From: Pigmentiphaga aceris
GTDB lineage: Bacteria > Pseudomonadota > Gammaproteobacteria > Burkholderiales > Burkholderiaceae_B
Reading direction: 5' to 3'
NCBI RefSeq assembly: GCF_008119665.1
Contig: NZ_CP043046.1
Coordinates: 4,154,001 to 4,218,000, forward strand
DNA length: 64,000 bases
Made by a program: the position numbers and the translations under genes. A model generated the notes under the pieces. The model saw only the letters and a program-made list of their open reading frames with translations, was not told the origin of the DNA and did no database searches. Below, in pieces: positions 26,936 to 35,268 of the stretch. How positions within the stretch are numbered: position 1 is the first letter of the stretch; every line of letters starts with the position of its first letter.

Positions 26936-27226
26936 CTCCAGCGTGCCGTCAAACACCGCCAGTCGCTGGATACGCGGCAGCATGTCGGCCTTCATCGCCA
27001 CATGCGCGGCACTGACTTGGTAGGCGTCGTGCGCAGCCGCATCGGTAAACAAGGACACCGTGGCGTAGTCCAGCCCATCCGACCGCGATGCTTCATTGGT
27101 CCGAAAATCGTAGCTGACCAATCCGCCACACTCTTCGCGCACGCGCTGGCAATGCGCTTGAACCTGCGCAATGAATGCCGGGTCGGGCGCGGGGTCGAAC
27201 TTCATCATCACGATATGCAGATACAT
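26918..27226 (-). CDS. Dabb-family (stress-responsive A/B barrel) protein
   Basis: About 102 residues. The N-terminal strand Y-L-H-I-V-M-M-K-F, helix with H-C-Q-R-V-R-E-E-C-G-G-L, and later strands A-T-V-S-L-F-T-D and H-D-A-Y-Q-V-S-A-A-H are typical of Dabb dimeric alpha/beta barrels. ATG 27226 is preferred over an adjacent GTG. It is the last gene of the leftward catabolic operon and may act on an unstable pathway intermediate; that is inference. Confidence 0.8.
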   Translation of the reverse strand: MYLHIVMMKFDPAPDPAFIAQVQAHCQRVREECGGLVSYDFRTNEASRSDGLDYATVSLFTDAAAHDAYQVSAAHVAMKADMLPRIQRLAVFDGTLESALKQ

Positions 27227-27271
27227 CACGTTCTCTCTGACACTGAATAAGAAAAGGCAGATGCCTGCCTG

Positions 27272-28051
27272 CTACATCCGCGCAAGCATGCCGCCATCGA
27301 TCGCCAGCACATGACCGTTTACAAACGATGCTGCACGCGATGTCAGGTAAACAACAGCTGGCGCGATGTCCGCTGGTTCGCCCCAGCGTCCGAGCGGCAC
27401 TGCTGTTTGCAGGAAGCTGTCGAAGCCCTCTCGCTCCTGCAAACCACGTGTGAATTGCGTGCGCACAAATCCCGGTGCCAGCGCATTGGCGGTGATCCCG
27501 GACGGCCCGTATTCCACCGACAAGGCGCGGGTAAATGCCGCCAGTGCACCCTTCGCGGAGGCGTATGCAGCAATACCCGGCATGCAAGCCTGCCCAGCCA
27601 CGGAAGACATGATCACGATGCGCCCGAAGCCTTTGCGTTGCATGGCGGGCAGCGCCGCCTGCACGCAGTGGAAGGTGCCGTTCACATGCACATCGAACAG
27701 GGATTGCCAAGCCGCGACAGGCATCTCGGTGACTGGCTGGCGGTTCTGATTGCCGGCGTTGCATACCAGGATGTCCGGCTCCCACCCATCGGCAGCCAAT
27801 GCCACAAAGGCATTGCGCACCGCATCGGCATTCGACACATCGAATACCGCACTGCATGCGTCGATCCCTTCTGTTTGCAAGGCGGTGACCGCCTCGGCAC
27901 AACGCGCGGCGTCCAGGTCCGTCACGATCACGCGCGCACCTGCCAGGCCAAGGTGCCTGGCGATGGCAAACCCCAGGCCGGCCGCACTGCCCGTCACGCA
28001 CGCGACACGTCCGCTCAGGCCGAATGTTTCACTCAGATAAGTGGTGTTCAT
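27272..28051 (-). CDS. Short-chain dehydrogenase/reductase (SDR) 1
   Basis: 259 residues. Classical SDR: cofactor loop T-G-S-A-A-G-L-G, acidic D at the end of beta-2 (V-T-D-L-D, suggesting NAD+), C-N-A-G in place of N-N-A-G, catalytic Ser (M-S-S-V-A-G), Tyr and Lys (Y-A-S-A-K) and the P-G motif (L-A-P-G-F-V). The C-terminus reads A-I-D-G-G-M. It probably oxidises a hydroxyl of the substrate imported by the TRAP system in the same operon. The ATG at 28051 lies 6 bp after the preceding gene's stop. Confidence 0.9.
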   Translation of the reverse strand: MNTTYLSETFGLSGRVACVTGSAAGLGFAIARHLGLAGARVIVTDLDAARCAEAVTALQTEGIDACSAVFDVSNADAVRNAFVALAADGWEPDILVCNAGNQNRQPVTEMPVAAWQSLFDVHVNGTFHCVQAALPAMQRKGFGRIVIMSSVAGQACMPGIAAYASAKGALAAFTRALSVEYGPSGITANALAPGFVRTQFTRGLQEREGFDSFLQTAVPLGRWGEPADIAPAVVYLTSRAASFVNGHVLAIDGGMLARM

Positions 28052-28057
28052 GGTCAA

Positions 28058-28867
28058 TCACAAAAGGGTTTGTATGCCTGCGCAGACATTGAAGCTCTGG
28101 CCGGTGAAACTGCGCCCGGCAGGAGACGCCAAGAAGAGTGCTGTGGCGGCGACATCGTCTACCGGCACCTTGCGGTGCAAGGCCACATTGGCCAGGATGG
28201 ACGCTTCCATCTCGGCGACGGTCACGCCGCGCGCCTGTGCCTTGGCCTGCGTCACCACGCGCGAACGTTCGCTGTCGACAATACCCGGCAAGATGGCGTT
28301 GACGGTGATGTTGTCCTCGCCCAGTTCCAGCGCCAGGCTTTGGGTCAGGCCGACCACGGCCCACTTCGATGCGGCGTAGGGCGTGCGCAGCGGATAACCA
28401 AGCCGCCCGGCGACCGAACTCATGTTGATGATCGTGGCACGGTCAGATGCACGAAGCGCGCCGATGGCACGCCGTACGCACAGGTACTGGCTGCGTACAT
28501 TGACCGCCATCGTCTGATCCCAGGCCTCAGACGCAATGTCTTCGATGCGCGCCGTCGGCCCGGCAATGCCCGCGTTGTTGATCAGCACATCCACGCCGCC
28601 AAGCGCACGCAAGGCATGCTCGAACCACGCATCGACGGCGGCTGGATCACTGACATCAGCCAACATCGCGCCCGCCCGCTCGCCCAACTGCGGCAATGCG
28701 GCATCGATTGCCGTCTGCGATATGTCGCACAGCTGCACATGCGCCCCCTGCCCCACGAAAGCCTGCGCCATGCCCAGCCCAAGCCCCGAAGCACCGGCGC
28801 TGATCATGACGCGCAGTGGCGCTGCGGCAGCTTGCTCGTCCCGCTTGTCATCTCCTGCTGTGTTCAT
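28058..28867 (-). CDS. Short-chain dehydrogenase/reductase (SDR) 2
   Basis: 269 residues. Start 28867 follows GGAG. Motifs: I-S-A-G-A-S-G-L-G (the first Gly-motif Thr replaced by Ser), D at the end of beta-2 (L-C-D-I-S), N-N-A-G-I-A-G, M-S-S-V-A-G, Y-A-A-S-K, and L-P-G-I-V-D-S-E-R. The segment S-E-R-S-R-V-V-T-Q-A-K-A is the variable substrate lid. Together with the FAH-family hydrolase in this operon it could form the dehydrogenase-plus-hydrolase steps known for 2-keto-3-deoxy sugar acids. Confidence 0.9.
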   Translation of the reverse strand: MNTAGDDKRDEQAAAAPLRVMISAGASGLGLGMAQAFVGQGAHVQLCDISQTAIDAALPQLGERAGAMLADVSDPAAVDAWFEHALRALGGVDVLINNAGIAGPTARIEDIASEAWDQTMAVNVRSQYLCVRRAIGALRASDRATIINMSSVAGRLGYPLRTPYAASKWAVVGLTQSLALELGEDNITVNAILPGIVDSERSRVVTQAKAQARGVTVAEMEASILANVALHRKVPVDDVAATALFLASPAGRSFTGQSFNVCAGIQTLL

Positions 28868-28877
28868 CTGCTCGCTC

Positions 28878-29630
28878 CTACCGCATGTAAGAACCACCGT
28901 TGACGTCCAAGGTGGCACCACACACAAAACTGGCACCGGGCGAACACAGGAAAGCCAGTGGCCACGCTATTTCTTCGGGCCTGCCGAAGCGCGGAACGGG
29001 CAGACCAGCCAGGCTGGCCGGGTCAGCGGCAGCCACCATCCGCGTGGCAATGGCACCGGGTGCAACTGCATTCACCATCACGTGGGGCGCTGCACGGCGC
29101 GCCAGCCAGCGCATGGCCGTGTGCAAGGCACCCTTGGATGCTGCGTAGTGCAAGGGGGCGTGGGCAAACGTGCCGCCGGTGTAGGCGGCAATCGATCCCA
29201 CCAAGGCAATACGGCCATAAGCCTGTGCCTTCATGCCAGGCAACAAGGCACGCGCCAGATGCAGCGGCGCAGCCAGATTCACAGCAATGGCGGCCTCAAG
29301 GTGTTCGTCCCAATCATCTTGATTCCAGTCGGCAATATCGAACACCCCAGCGTTCAATACTGCCGCCTGCAAGGGGCTGTGTTCGTTGACCAAGGCCTCG
29401 ATCACCGCACGGTCCCGCAGGTCGGCTTTCACAAACACATGCGCGCCTTGGGCAGGCTGCTGCAGCGTTTCCAGAAAACCAGGGGTCAGATCCACGTGGT
29501 CGGTCAACACCAGCGTTGCTCCCAGACGGGCAAACAAGGTGGCGACCGCCTGGCCGATTCCGCCGCATGCGCCGGTAATCAGCACACGGTGGTTCGTCAG
29601 GTCGTGGGGAAGCGCTTGAAGTTCAGTCAT
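28878..29630 (-). CDS. Short-chain dehydrogenase/reductase (SDR) 3
   Basis: 250 residues. ATG at 29630 follows GGAGAT; an upstream in-frame start would add a Cys-rich tail without support. Motifs: T-G-A-C-G-G-I-G, beta-2 acidic T-D-H-V-D, L-N-A-G-V-F (degenerate N-N-A-G), V-G-S-I-A-A, Y-A-A-S-K and A-P-G-A-I. It ends V-N-G-G-S-Y-M-R. It is a divergent paralogue of the other two SDRs in the operon, with a shorter beta-3/alpha-4 region. Confidence 0.9.
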   Translation of the reverse strand: MTELQALPHDLTNHRVLITGACGGIGQAVATLFARLGATLVLTDHVDLTPGFLETLQQPAQGAHVFVKADLRDRAVIEALVNEHSPLQAAVLNAGVFDIADWNQDDWDEHLEAAIAVNLAAPLHLARALLPGMKAQAYGRIALVGSIAAYTGGTFAHAPLHYAASKGALHTAMRWLARRAAPHVMVNAVAPGAIATRMVAAADPASLAGLPVPRFGRPEEIAWPLAFLCSPGASFVCGATLDVNGGSYMR

Positions 29631-29667
29631 GGCACATCTCCGGATCGTCGCGCAGACGCAGCAGGTC

Positions 29668-29714
29668 CCACGCAGCCCGGAAGCTGCGTGGCGGTTCACG
29701 CCGATCGATCGGCG
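29668..29714 (-). repeat. Paired intercistronic hairpins after the TRAP binding-protein gene
   Basis: In the 117-bp gap between the DctP and SDR3 genes are two adjacent perfect structures: CCACGCAGC / GCTGCGTGG (stem 9, loop 6; 29668-29691) and the 16-bp palindrome CGCCGATCGATCGGCG (29699-29714). Neither has a U-run. Such hairpins behind a solute-binding-protein gene often protect the upstream mRNA and lower expression of later genes. Confidence 0.5.
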
Positions 29715-29747
29715 GAAATCAGGTGGCCTGTGCGTCTTGCCAGGGAA

Positions 29748-30785
29748 TCAAGGCTTGGGATTGGCCTTGCGCGACTGCTCGATGATGCTCAGCGTCTTGT
29801 TCACCAGGTCTTCACCCAATTCGGGTTTGAACCGGGCAATGACTGGCTCGGTCGCCTTGATCATGCGCTGCTGCTCGGCAGGCTCGATCTTGTTGAACTG
29901 CATCCCGGCCTTTTCAAGCTTGGCCACCACCTCGGTTTCCATCTTCCGGCTGTAGTCGCGGTGGAAGGTCACCACTTCCTTGCAGGCCCCACGCAAGACG
30001 TCTTTCTCGTCGTTGCTCAAGCGGTCCCAGAACTTCTTGCTGGCCAACACCACCGCAGGCAGATACACGTGACGCGTTTCCGTCAGGTACTTCTGAATGT
30101 CTTGATAGGAACTCGACTGTGTCACCAGATACGAGCTTTCCTGCCCGTCGATGGCCTTGGTTTCAAGCGCGGTATAGGTTTCCGGATACGGCAACGGCAA
30201 GGGCGTTGCACCCAGCGTCTTGAAGATGTCGATGTACACGCGGTTCTGCAATGTACGAATCTTCAGGTCGCGAAAATCTTCCAGTCGCTTGATGGGGTGC
30301 TTGCTGTTGGTGACCTGGCGGAAGCCGTAATCCAGGTAGCACAGGCCGATCAGGTTCTTCTGCTCGAACTTGTCCAGCAGGGACTGACCGACCTCACTGT
30401 CGATCACGGCGTCGGCTTCTTCAGGGCGCTGGAAAATGAAAGGCAGGTCGAAGATGGCCAGCTCTTTGACATTGCCGGCAGCGCCCGCGGTCGATACCAC
30501 GGTCATCTCCACGATGCCGCCCTGTGCCGACGACATCGACTGAATCTCGTTGCCCAGCTGCGCGTTGCCGTAGCCCGTGACCTTGATCTTGCCACCGGTA
30601 CGCTGGCTGACGATCTCTGCATATTTGTCGATGGCCACGCCAACCGGATTGTCCTGCGTCACGGGGTACGCGAACTTGATTTTCCGGTCTTTGAAGTCGG
30701 CGGCGATTGCGCCAGATGCCGCAGCGGACATCAGACCAAGCGCAAGCAGCGTGGCGGAAACGTGTTTCAGGGCGGGTGCATTCAT
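29748..30785 (-). CDS. TRAP transporter substrate-binding protein (DctP family)
   Basis: 345-residue precursor with signal peptide ending G-A-I-A|A-D-F-K. It binds a carboxylate in the periplasm and delivers it to the DctQM permease. Family marks: I-K-F-A-Y-P-V-T, G-G-I-V-E-M-T, the carboxylate-binding Arg region L-K-I-R-T-L-Q-N, then G-A-T-P-L-P-L-P-Y-P-E-T-Y-T-A-L-E-T-K-A-I-D-G-Q-E. The second ATG of A-T-G-A-C-C-A-T-G is chosen because AGGAG abuts the first. The leader is strongly A-rich (30790-30815), favouring high translation. Confidence 0.93.
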   Translation of the reverse strand: MNAPALKHVSATLLALGLMSAAASGAIAADFKDRKIKFAYPVTQDNPVGVAIDKYAEIVSQRTGGKIKVTGYGNAQLGNEIQSMSSAQGGIVEMTVVSTAGAAGNVKELAIFDLPFIFQRPEEADAVIDSEVGQSLLDKFEQKNLIGLCYLDYGFRQVTNSKHPIKRLEDFRDLKIRTLQNRVYIDIFKTLGATPLPLPYPETYTALETKAIDGQESSYLVTQSSSYQDIQKYLTETRHVYLPAVVLASKKFWDRLSNDEKDVLRGACKEVVTFHRDYSRKMETEVVAKLEKAGMQFNKIEPAEQQRMIKATEPVIARFKPELGEDLVNKTLSIIEQSRKANPKP

Positions 30786-30860
30786 GGTCATCTCCTGGTG
30801 TTTCTTTTTTCTGATTTTTTTCTTGGTCGAACGGGGTTAAGAACGGGCTTACAACTGGGC

Positions 30861-31262
30861 TTACTTCAGCTCGCGGCCAGCAAGCTCACCTTCCAGAAAC
30901 CGGTTTGGCTTCAGGAAAAAACACAAGACCAGCGCGCCTTTCGGTGACCGGGCCACGTGACGATGCCCTTTCGGACGCCACGCAAAATTGCCTTTGGCAT
31001 ACACGCCATCGTCGTCTTCGAACTCGCCTTCCAACACAAAGCTCTGTTCGATCTCAACGTGTTCATGCAGGGCCAACACCGTGCCGGGCTGCCAGCGGAA
31101 CAGTGCCGTCAACAGGCCCGTCTGCTCGTCCTGCACCAGAATCTTCATGTCGATGCCTAGCGTGGGCGTGGGCTTCCACGGCAGCGCATCAACCGAAACA
31201 TTGCGGGAATCCATCGGGCCGTATTTGTCGGCGTCAGGAAGAAAAGGCGTGTTCAAGGCCAT
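30861..31262 (-). CDS. Cupin-domain protein (ChrR-like)
   Basis: 133 residues forming a single cupin. Metal-site motif 1 is L-H-E-H-V-E-I-E-Q-S-F-V-L-E-G (two His and a Glu) and motif 2 W-R-P-K-G-H-R-H. The N-terminal part (D-S-R-N-V-S-V-D-A-L-P-W) is typical of ChrR-like cupins. The domain probably binds Zn, Fe or Mn; the reaction is not predictable. It is co-directional with the FAH hydrolase (57-bp gap), and ATG 31262 has GGAG. Confidence 0.85.
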   Translation of the reverse strand: MALNTPFLPDADKYGPMDSRNVSVDALPWKPTPTLGIDMKILVQDEQTGLLTALFRWQPGTVLALHEHVEIEQSFVLEGEFEDDDGVYAKGNFAWRPKGHRHVARSPKGALVLCFFLKPNRFLEGELAGRELK

Positions 31263-31319
31263 GGGTTTCTCCAGATAAACCTATGTTGATAATCAGACTT
31301 CGCGCAGGCCAGCGGCCCG

Positions 31320-32213
31320 TCAATCGACAACGGTATTGACCAGTTCACCAATGCCGTGAATACGCGCCCGCACGGTCTGCCCAGCCTGCAGACAGCGCGG
31401 CGGTTTCATCGCAAAACCGACCCCTTTGGGCGTGCCGGTGGCGATCACGTCACCCGGCAACAAGGTCATGCCGGCAGACAGCTGAACGATGATTTCGCTG
31501 ACATCAAAAATCATCGAATCGGTGTTGTCCCGCTGGCGCAGCTCGCCGTCCACGTCCAGTTCCAGCTCAAGCGAATTGGGGTTGTCCACCGCACTGGCGT
31601 GCACCACCACCGGCCCGACCGGGCAGCTGGTATCCAGGCTCTTTCCCTTAAACCACTGACCATGTTTTCGTTGCAGGTCGCGGGCAGTCACGTCGTTCAG
31701 AATCGTGTAGCCAAAGACATGCTCCATCGCCCGGTCTGCGGTGATGTCGCGCCCGCCCTTGCCGATCACGATGGCAAGCTCCACCTCGTAATCCAGGCTT
31801 TGCGTCAACGCGGCATGACGCAAGATGGGTGTGCCATGCGCAGCCAGTGCAGTACGTGGTTTCGTGAAGAATTCGATGGCGATGGGGAAGGCATCGGCGG
31901 GCCGCCCGTTGGCCAGATTGCCCTCGATGATGTGATCGCGATAATTGCGGCCCACATTGAAGATGTTCCGACCAGCAGCCTCGACCGGCGTCAGCACCGT
32001 GGCACTGGCCAGCGGCACAGACGCATCAGCACTGGCATCAGCCATCAGCGTACGCGCTTGCGCCACCCCCGCGTCGCCCAGCCGGATCAGCGCATCGATC
32101 GATGCGGGTGCCGGTTGCGACGGCCATATACGCGACAGATCAAGAATCGTGTCGTCATCAAGCAGCACGCCCAGACTTGCCTTGCCTTGATAGTCGAAAT
32201 TGATGAATTTCAT
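31320..32213 (-). CDS. Fumarylacetoacetate-hydrolase-family protein
   Basis: 297 residues. FAH fold with the divalent-metal triad: E-x-E in D-Y-E-V-E-L-A-I-V-I-G-K and the Asp of N-D-V-T-A-R-D-L-Q, plus G-R-N-Y-R-D-H and the C-terminal G-D-V-I-A-T-G-T-P-K-G-V-G. The family hydrolyses C-C bonds of acylpyruvates and 2,4-diketo acids or hydrates 2-keto-4-enoates. With SDRs and a TRAP importer alongside, hydrolysis of a 2,4-diketo-3-deoxy acid (as in LRA6-type rhamnonate or fuconate pathways) is a reasonable guess, but no sugar-acid dehydratase is present here. Confidence 0.9.
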   Translation of the reverse strand: MKFINFDYQGKASLGVLLDDDTILDLSRIWPSQPAPASIDALIRLGDAGVAQARTLMADASADASVPLASATVLTPVEAAGRNIFNVGRNYRDHIIEGNLANGRPADAFPIAIEFFTKPRTALAAHGTPILRHAALTQSLDYEVELAIVIGKGGRDITADRAMEHVFGYTILNDVTARDLQRKHGQWFKGKSLDTSCPVGPVVVHASAVDNPNSLELELDVDGELRQRDNTDSMIFDVSEIIVQLSAGMTLLPGDVIATGTPKGVGFAMKPPRCLQAGQTVRARIHGIGELVNTVVD

Positions 32214-32239
32214 GTTGCATTCCGCTGGATGGATGAATG

Positions 32240-32911
32240 TCAGCCTTCGTTCGAGGCACTGTCACGCTGTACCGCGCGATACAGCGCACGCACGTGCTCG
32301 CGGGCCAGATCGGCGGCGCGCTCGGCGTTGCGATCTTCGATTGCCTGAATGATCTCCAGGTGCTCGCGCAGCGAATCCGCCGCGCGATGCAGGCGCGAAA
32401 TCGTGCGGCGGCGATAGCTGGTCTGCCGATGGCCGAACGAGGCCCATACGCGTTCAAGCAGACGGTTGTTTGCCAGCCGCATGATCTCGGTATGAAACGC
32501 CACATTGGCCAGCGAATATTCCTCGGGCTTGGCTTCAGCCACGCCTGCTTCGGCAAAGGGCGCGAAGATGGCGCGCAAGGCCATGACATCGTGGTGCGAC
32601 GCGTTGAGCGCAGCCTCGCGCGCGGCGAAGGCTTCAAGCTGCTCGCGCAACTGCAACCACTCCAGGTAATCCTCGTCGCTTACTGGCTGCAACAAGGCAC
32701 CGCGCCCCGGACGCAGATTGATCACGCCAGTGCTGTCCAGCCGGATCAGGGCTTCACGCACGGGCGTGCGGCTGACACCCAGCTTGGCTGCGAGATCTTC
32801 CTCGCGAATGCGCACCGGTTCGGTGATCTGCGCACGCAGTTCGATCAGGTGCGTGGATACCGCACCGAGAACATCTTGCGCAGGAGATTTGGAAGGCGTT
32901 TTGCTCGTCAT
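32240..32911 (-). CDS. GntR-family regulator, FCD (FadR-type) ligand domain
   Basis: 223 residues. N-terminal winged helix with V-R-I-R-E-E-D-L-A-A-K-L-G-V-S-R-T-P-V-R-E-A-L-I-R-L (about 34-59) and G-R-G-A-L-L. The all-helical FCD domain follows, with its metal/ligand His and Asp residues (Y-L-E-W-L-Q-L-R-E-Q-L-E, N-V-A-F-H-T-E-I-M, L-R-E-H-L-E-I-I-Q-A-I). It lies inside the operon between dctM and the FAH gene, so autoregulation through the triple element at 34874-34922 is likely. Confidence 0.92.
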   Translation of the reverse strand: MTSKTPSKSPAQDVLGAVSTHLIELRAQITEPVRIREEDLAAKLGVSRTPVREALIRLDSTGVINLRPGRGALLQPVSDEDYLEWLQLREQLEAFAAREAALNASHHDVMALRAIFAPFAEAGVAEAKPEEYSLANVAFHTEIMRLANNRLLERVWASFGHRQTSYRRRTISRLHRAADSLREHLEIIQAIEDRNAERAADLAREHVRALYRAVQRDSASNEG

Positions 32912-32923
32912 TGGTGAAACCGG

Positions 32924-34204
32924 TTACTTAGTCAGGAAGTGCAGAGGGACCATCACGATCTGCGGGAAGAACACCAGCAGGAACATCACGATGAATTGAG
33001 CCAGCATGAACGGCAGGACACCTCGGGCAACGGCATCCAGGCGCATCTTGCCAACGCCGGCCACGACGTTGAGCACCGAGCCCACCGGCGGTGTGACCAG
33101 TCCGATGGCGTTGTTCATGATGAAAAGTACGCCAAAGTACACGGGGTCGATGCCCGCTTCACGAATGACCGGCATCAGCACCGGCGTCAGGATCAGGATG
33201 GTCGGCATCATGTCCATTGCCGTGCCCACCACCATCACCAGCAGCATGATGACGATCAGCAGCAACATGGGGTTGTCCATGAAGGGCGACAGCATGTCGA
33301 TGACCTGCTCGGGGATATTCGCCACCGTGATAAGCCATGCCGACACCATCGATGCGGCCACCAGGAACATGATGACCGAGGTGATCTTGGCGGCCGACAC
33401 AAACACCGTATAGAGCTGCGACACACGCAATTCCCGGTACACCACCGTGGCGACAAACAGCGCATACACGGCAGCAACCACGCCTGCCTCGGTCGGCGTG
33501 AAGACACCAAATTTCAGGCCGAACAGCACGATCACCGGCAAGCCCAATGCCCAAAGCGAATCTTTCAACGCAACCAGTTTCTGACGGCCCGACGAGGCAG
33601 GCGGCAAGGTGACCGCTTCCTTGGACGCCACGATCCACCATGCAATGGCAATCCCCACACCCATCAGCAAACCAGGAACGATGCCCGCCAGAAACAGCTT
33701 GCCGATCGATACGTTCGCCGCCACGCCGAACACCACGAAGCCGATCGAAGGCGGAATCACTGGCGCAATGATGCCTGCGGATGCGATCAGCCCTCCTGCC
33801 CGAGCCTTGTCATGACCAGCCTTGACCATCATCGGCAGCAGCAAGGCCGCCAATGCCGCCGTATCTGCCACGGCGGAACCCGACAGCGCTGCCATCATGC
33901 AAGCCGAAATGATCGCCACGAAGCCCAACCCGCCGCGCAAGTGGCCAACCAGCGCGATCGCCAGTCCGACAATTCGTTTGGACAGGCCGCCGACGTTCAT
34001 CACCTCGCCCGCCAGCATGAAGAACGGGATCGCCAGCAAGGGGAAACTGTCGGCGCCATTGATGACGTTCTGCGCCAGGATCTGCGGATCGAACAGGTCT
34101 TGATGCCACATCAAGGCCACGCCAGAGAACAGCAGCGAATAAGCAATCGGCATCCCGATGGCCATTGCGGCCAGCAGCGCGCCGACGAAGATAAGGACGG
34201 TCAT
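32924..34204 (-). CDS. TRAP transporter large permease (DctM family)
   Basis: 426 residues, about 12 membrane helices, the sodium-driven translocating subunit. Family marks: G-M-P-I-A-Y-S-L-L, P-F-F-M-L-A-G-E-V-M, S-G-S-A-V-A-D-T-A-A-L, P-V-I-P-P-S-I-G-F-V and, near the C-terminus, N-N-A-I-G-L-V-T-P-P-V-G. Its start overlaps the dctQ end by 4 bp (ATGA), showing translational coupling. It is followed 12 bp later by the GntR gene. Confidence 0.95.
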   Translation of the reverse strand: MTVLIFVGALLAAMAIGMPIAYSLLFSGVALMWHQDLFDPQILAQNVINGADSFPLLAIPFFMLAGEVMNVGGLSKRIVGLAIALVGHLRGGLGFVAIISACMMAALSGSAVADTAALAALLLPMMVKAGHDKARAGGLIASAGIIAPVIPPSIGFVVFGVAANVSIGKLFLAGIVPGLLMGVGIAIAWWIVASKEAVTLPPASSGRQKLVALKDSLWALGLPVIVLFGLKFGVFTPTEAGVVAAVYALFVATVVYRELRVSQLYTVFVSAAKITSVIMFLVAASMVSAWLITVANIPEQVIDMLSPFMDNPMLLLIVIMLLVMVVGTAMDMMPTILILTPVLMPVIREAGIDPVYFGVLFIMNNAIGLVTPPVGSVLNVVAGVGKMRLDAVARGVLPFMLAQFIVMFLLVFFPQIVMVPLHFLTK

Positions 34205-34797
34205 GGGTTCTTTCCTGCTGCGGTGTCGTGTGTGGCGCGGCCATCACGATCGGTTGCGTCGACCAACTCCTGGTGCACCGGCAATGCCGCCAGTTCCTCG
34301 GATTCCTGAATCATCACCAGCTCGTGATCCGGCACGCGACCGGTAAGCAAGCGCCACAGGTCATAGGCCAGCACCACCAAGGCAGAGCAGGAAAAAACGA
34401 CGCCGCAGAAATAGAAGACCGAGACGGGAAATCCGCTGACGGGCGCTTCCGTTCCGGTGTTGATGACGGTCTGATCCCAACTACCCAGCAACATCAACCA
34501 GGTGATGTACAGCATCAGGATATGGGCCACGACCACACAGGCGCGACGCGCTTTGGCGGGCAGACGCACCAGCACCATGTCCGTTCCCAAATGGCCTCGT
34601 TCGCGCAACGCGACGATGGCCCCGATGAACACCATCCACACAAACAGCCAGCGGGACAGTTCTTCCGAGATCAACCAGCTCGTCTGGAAGAAATACCTGA
34701 GCACCACGTTGCCGAATACCAGCACCAGCATCACCGCCATGATGACGGCGCATGCGAAGGACAGCGCCCGGCAATACAGATCCAACGCGCGGTTCAT
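34201..34797 (-). CDS. TRAP transporter small permease (DctQ family)
   Basis: 198 residues with four membrane helices. Start at 34797 (M-N-R-A-L-D-L-Y) follows CAGGAG. The DctQ signature L-R-Y-F-F-Q-T-S-W-L-I-S-E-E-L-S-R-W and F-V-W-M-V-F-I-G-A is present. The hydrophilic C-terminal tail after helix 4, about 40 acidic residues, is longer than usual. It is the first gene of the leftward operon; the likely control element lies 77-125 bp upstream. Confidence 0.92.
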   Translation of the reverse strand: MNRALDLYCRALSFACAVIMAVMLVLVFGNVVLRYFFQTSWLISEELSRWLFVWMVFIGAIVALRERGHLGTDMVLVRLPAKARRACVVVAHILMLYITWLMLLGSWDQTVINTGTEAPVSGFPVSVFYFCGVVFSCSALVVLAYDLWRLLTGRVPDHELVMIQESEELAALPVHQELVDATDRDGRATHDTAAGKNP

Positions 34798-34873
34798 TGG
34801 CCCGCTCCTGATAAGCGCACTGCCGCAAGCGAATGCCTGGACTGATTGCATGTCTTCACCGTCACACCCCAAT

Positions 34874-34922
34874 TTGTATACACGATCTTTATTTGTGTGC
34901 AATTTACCTATCTGCATACAAA
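34874..34922. promoter_or_regulatory. Triple operator-like element upstream of the TRAP/SDR operon
   Basis: Three related sites, TTGTATACA (34874-34882), TTGTGTGCAA (34893-34902) and TGCATACAA (34913-34921, the reverse complement TTGTATGCA), are spaced about 19-20 bp centre to centre, roughly two helical turns. TTGTATACA-type palindromes fit FCD-class GntR operators. The element lies in front of dctQ, so the operon-encoded GntR protein is the probable ligand. Confidence 0.6.
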
Positions 34923-35268
34923 ATCAGAATCGGGGTTTTCCTTCATGGAATCGGATGATCGGCGCCATGCCAGCATTGGCGGTCAACGGATTACCGCGCA
35001 GCAGCCTTCCGCGTCTGATGTGGCGACGCCGAAGATCATGAAGTGATGCAGGGGGTGGGCAAGATCAGACAGCGGCACTGCGACGCGCCATTGCTGGCGG
35101 CAGACATGACTGATCTTGCGTAGAGACAGGCCGCTGTCGGCCAGTGGAGAAATGTCGGCAGTTCCGTCAGCAACGCGGGGGCGTTAGCTGACGCGCGTTA
35201 CCGACATCAATTGGCAGGTGATCGCGCTTGAAAGTCGGGTTGTAGAGGGTTTGCAGCTTGAACCGTCA
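34923..35268. other. Intergenic region with two inverted repeats
   Basis: Between the operator and the M20 gene no convincing gene is seen; a 34-codon open frame at 34945-35046 lacks a ribosome-binding site. Two structures are present: GCAAGATCAG (35059-35068) paired with CTGATCTTGC (35110-35119), and CGTCAGC-AACGC / GCGTT-A-GCTGACG at 35166-35194. The second could mark the 3' end of the M20 transcript, though it lacks a U-run. Confidence 0.35.

Noticed and set aside
34945..35046. 34-codon open frame downstream of the operator region
   Set aside because: No ribosome-binding site, no conserved features, and shorter than expected by chance in this composition.
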